This document shows, in pieces, positions 5,050 to 5,613 of a stretch of DNA of 5,613 bases. The DNA is from Nitriliruptoraceae bacterium (lineage in GTDB: Bacteria > Actinomycetota > Nitriliruptoria > Nitriliruptorales > Nitriliruptoraceae). Numbering within the stretch: position 1 is the first letter of the stretch; the number at the start of each line of letters is the position of its first letter. A program made the position numbers and the translations under genes. Location: NCBI GenBank assembly GCA_007117945.1, contig SKTN01000248.1:1-5613 (forward strand). Reading direction: 5' to 3'. The notes under the pieces are model-generated. The model was not told the DNA's origin. It searched no databases and saw only the letters and a list, made by a program, of their open reading frames with translations.

Positions 5050-5089
5050 GGTGGTCGTTCCCTGGGCGTGAGCCCAGGGAACGACCACC
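5050..5089. terminator. Perfect 18-bp hairpin with GTGA loop between convergent genes
   Basis: Positions 5050-5067 and 5072-5089 are exact inverse complements around the tetraloop GTGA, a GNRA loop on the plus strand. The element lies between the convergent ends of the acyl-CoA dehydrogenase gene (4926) and the LacI-type gene (5146), where a bidirectional terminator would fit. Neither strand shows a T-tract after the stem; U-poor hairpin terminators have been proposed for high-GC actinobacteria. The partial copy nearby suggests instead, or in addition, a dispersed repeat. The remaining sequence of this 219-bp gap is GC-rich with no gene seen. Confidence 0.6.
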
Positions 5090-5145
5090 AGCCGGGCGGC
5101 AGGGGAGAGGTCGGACCGACCGGACCGGTAGCCGTCCGCGGGAGG

Positions 5146-5613
5146 TCAGCTCGCGGTGACGGTGTCCGCGACCTCGTCCTCGGCCGGGGCTGCCGACGTG
5201 GGCTCCGCCGCCCGGACCGGCCCCGTGGAGCCGCGCACCACCAGCTCCGGGCGGAAGGTCAGCTCGGGGGTGGCGGCGCCGGCGTCGGCGATCTGGGCGG
5301 TCAGCAGCTGCACGATGGCGGAGGCCATCGACTCGAAGGGCTGCTGCACGCTGGTCAGGGGTGGGTCCATGTGGTTGTTCGGGCCCGCGTCGTCGAAGCC
5401 CATCACCGACACGTCCCTCGGCACCTCCAGCCCCCGCTCCCGCGCCGCCCGGATCACGCCCAGGGCCATCCGGTCGCTGGCGCACACCACCGCGGTGACC
5501 TCCTGCGGGAGCAGGGCGGTCCCGGCCGCGTGTCCACCTTCGATGCCGTAGATCGTGTCGGTCATCAGCTCGGGATCGATCGTGAGGCCGGCTCGCGCCA
5601 TCCCGTCGAGGTA
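5146..5613 (-). CDS. LacI/GalR-family transcriptional regulator, partial
   Basis: C-terminal part of a sugar-responsive repressor; 155 residues are visible and the N-terminal portion, including the DNA-binding headpiece, lies beyond the right edge. The frame runs open to the last base (YLDG precedes MARAGLTIDPEL), so the ATG at 5601 is internal and not the start. What is seen is the second half of the periplasmic-binding-protein-like effector domain: TAVVCASDRMALGVIRAARERGL, then VPRDVSVMGFDD, then DPPLTSVQQPFESM and VQLLTAQI, all hallmarks of the family, ending near RPELVVRGSTG. An Ala/Glu-rich tail of about 20 residues follows. The effector cannot be judged. It converges on the dehydrogenase gene, so its targets are more likely beyond the edge. 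Confidence 0.93.
   Translation of the reverse strand, partial: YLDGMARAGLTIDPELMTDTIYGIEGGHAAGTALLPQEVTAVVCASDRMALGVIRAARERGLEVPRDVSVMGFDDAGPNNHMDPPLTSVQQPFESMASAIVQLLTAQIADAGAATPELTFRPELVVRGSTGPVRAAEPTSAAPAEDEVADTVTAS

Noticed and set aside
5156..5551. A 131-codon plus-strand open frame at the right end
   Set aside because: It is antisense to the LacI-family gene, whose protein matches the family throughout.

Overview
This 5.6-kb window looks like ordinary chromosome from a high-GC actinobacterium. The evidence is an apparent mycothiol synthase gene (mycothiol is an actinobacterial thiol), a GlnR-type regulator beside it, very GC-rich third codon positions, and GTG and TTG start codons. I cannot name the genus. 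I see no insertion sequence, phage gene, CRISPR array or biosynthetic cluster, and no clear-cut new multi-gene system.

Layout. Positions 1-394 hold three tRNA genes on the minus strand, read in the order Lys(TTT), Asp(GTC), Phe(GAA). A candidate promoter lies upstream of tRNA-Lys, and the Asp-Phe spacer is unusually rich in perfect hairpins. The 164-bp gap at 395-558 separates the tRNA cluster from mshD (559-1515, +) and may hold back-to-back promoters. mshD converges, with an 11-bp gap, on a glnR-like gene (1527-2243, -). A 422-bp divergent intergenic region full of palindromes (2244-2665) leads to a regulator gene on the plus strand (2666-3607). Its product appears to fuse an ArsR-type helix-turn-helix to a C-terminal TusA-like fold that has lost its cysteine. 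Then comes an acyl-CoA dehydrogenase gene (3775-4926, +). A 219-bp intergenic region carries a perfect 18-bp hairpin and a decayed partial copy of it. The window closes with the 3' part of a LacI/GalR-family regulator gene (5146-5613, -), cut by the window edge.

How the genes relate. mshD and glnR are also neighbours in mycobacteria, so this pairing is probably ancestral; here the two genes face each other. The HTH-TusA-like gene and the acyl-CoA dehydrogenase gene point the same way but are 167 bp apart, and nothing visible proves co-transcription. The LacI-type regulator converges on the dehydrogenase gene and probably controls something beyond the right edge. The points most worth a second look are the cysteine-free HTH-TusA-like fusion, the 18-bp hairpin with its partial copy, and a leader hairpin touching tRNA-Phe whose arm could instead pair inside that tRNA.
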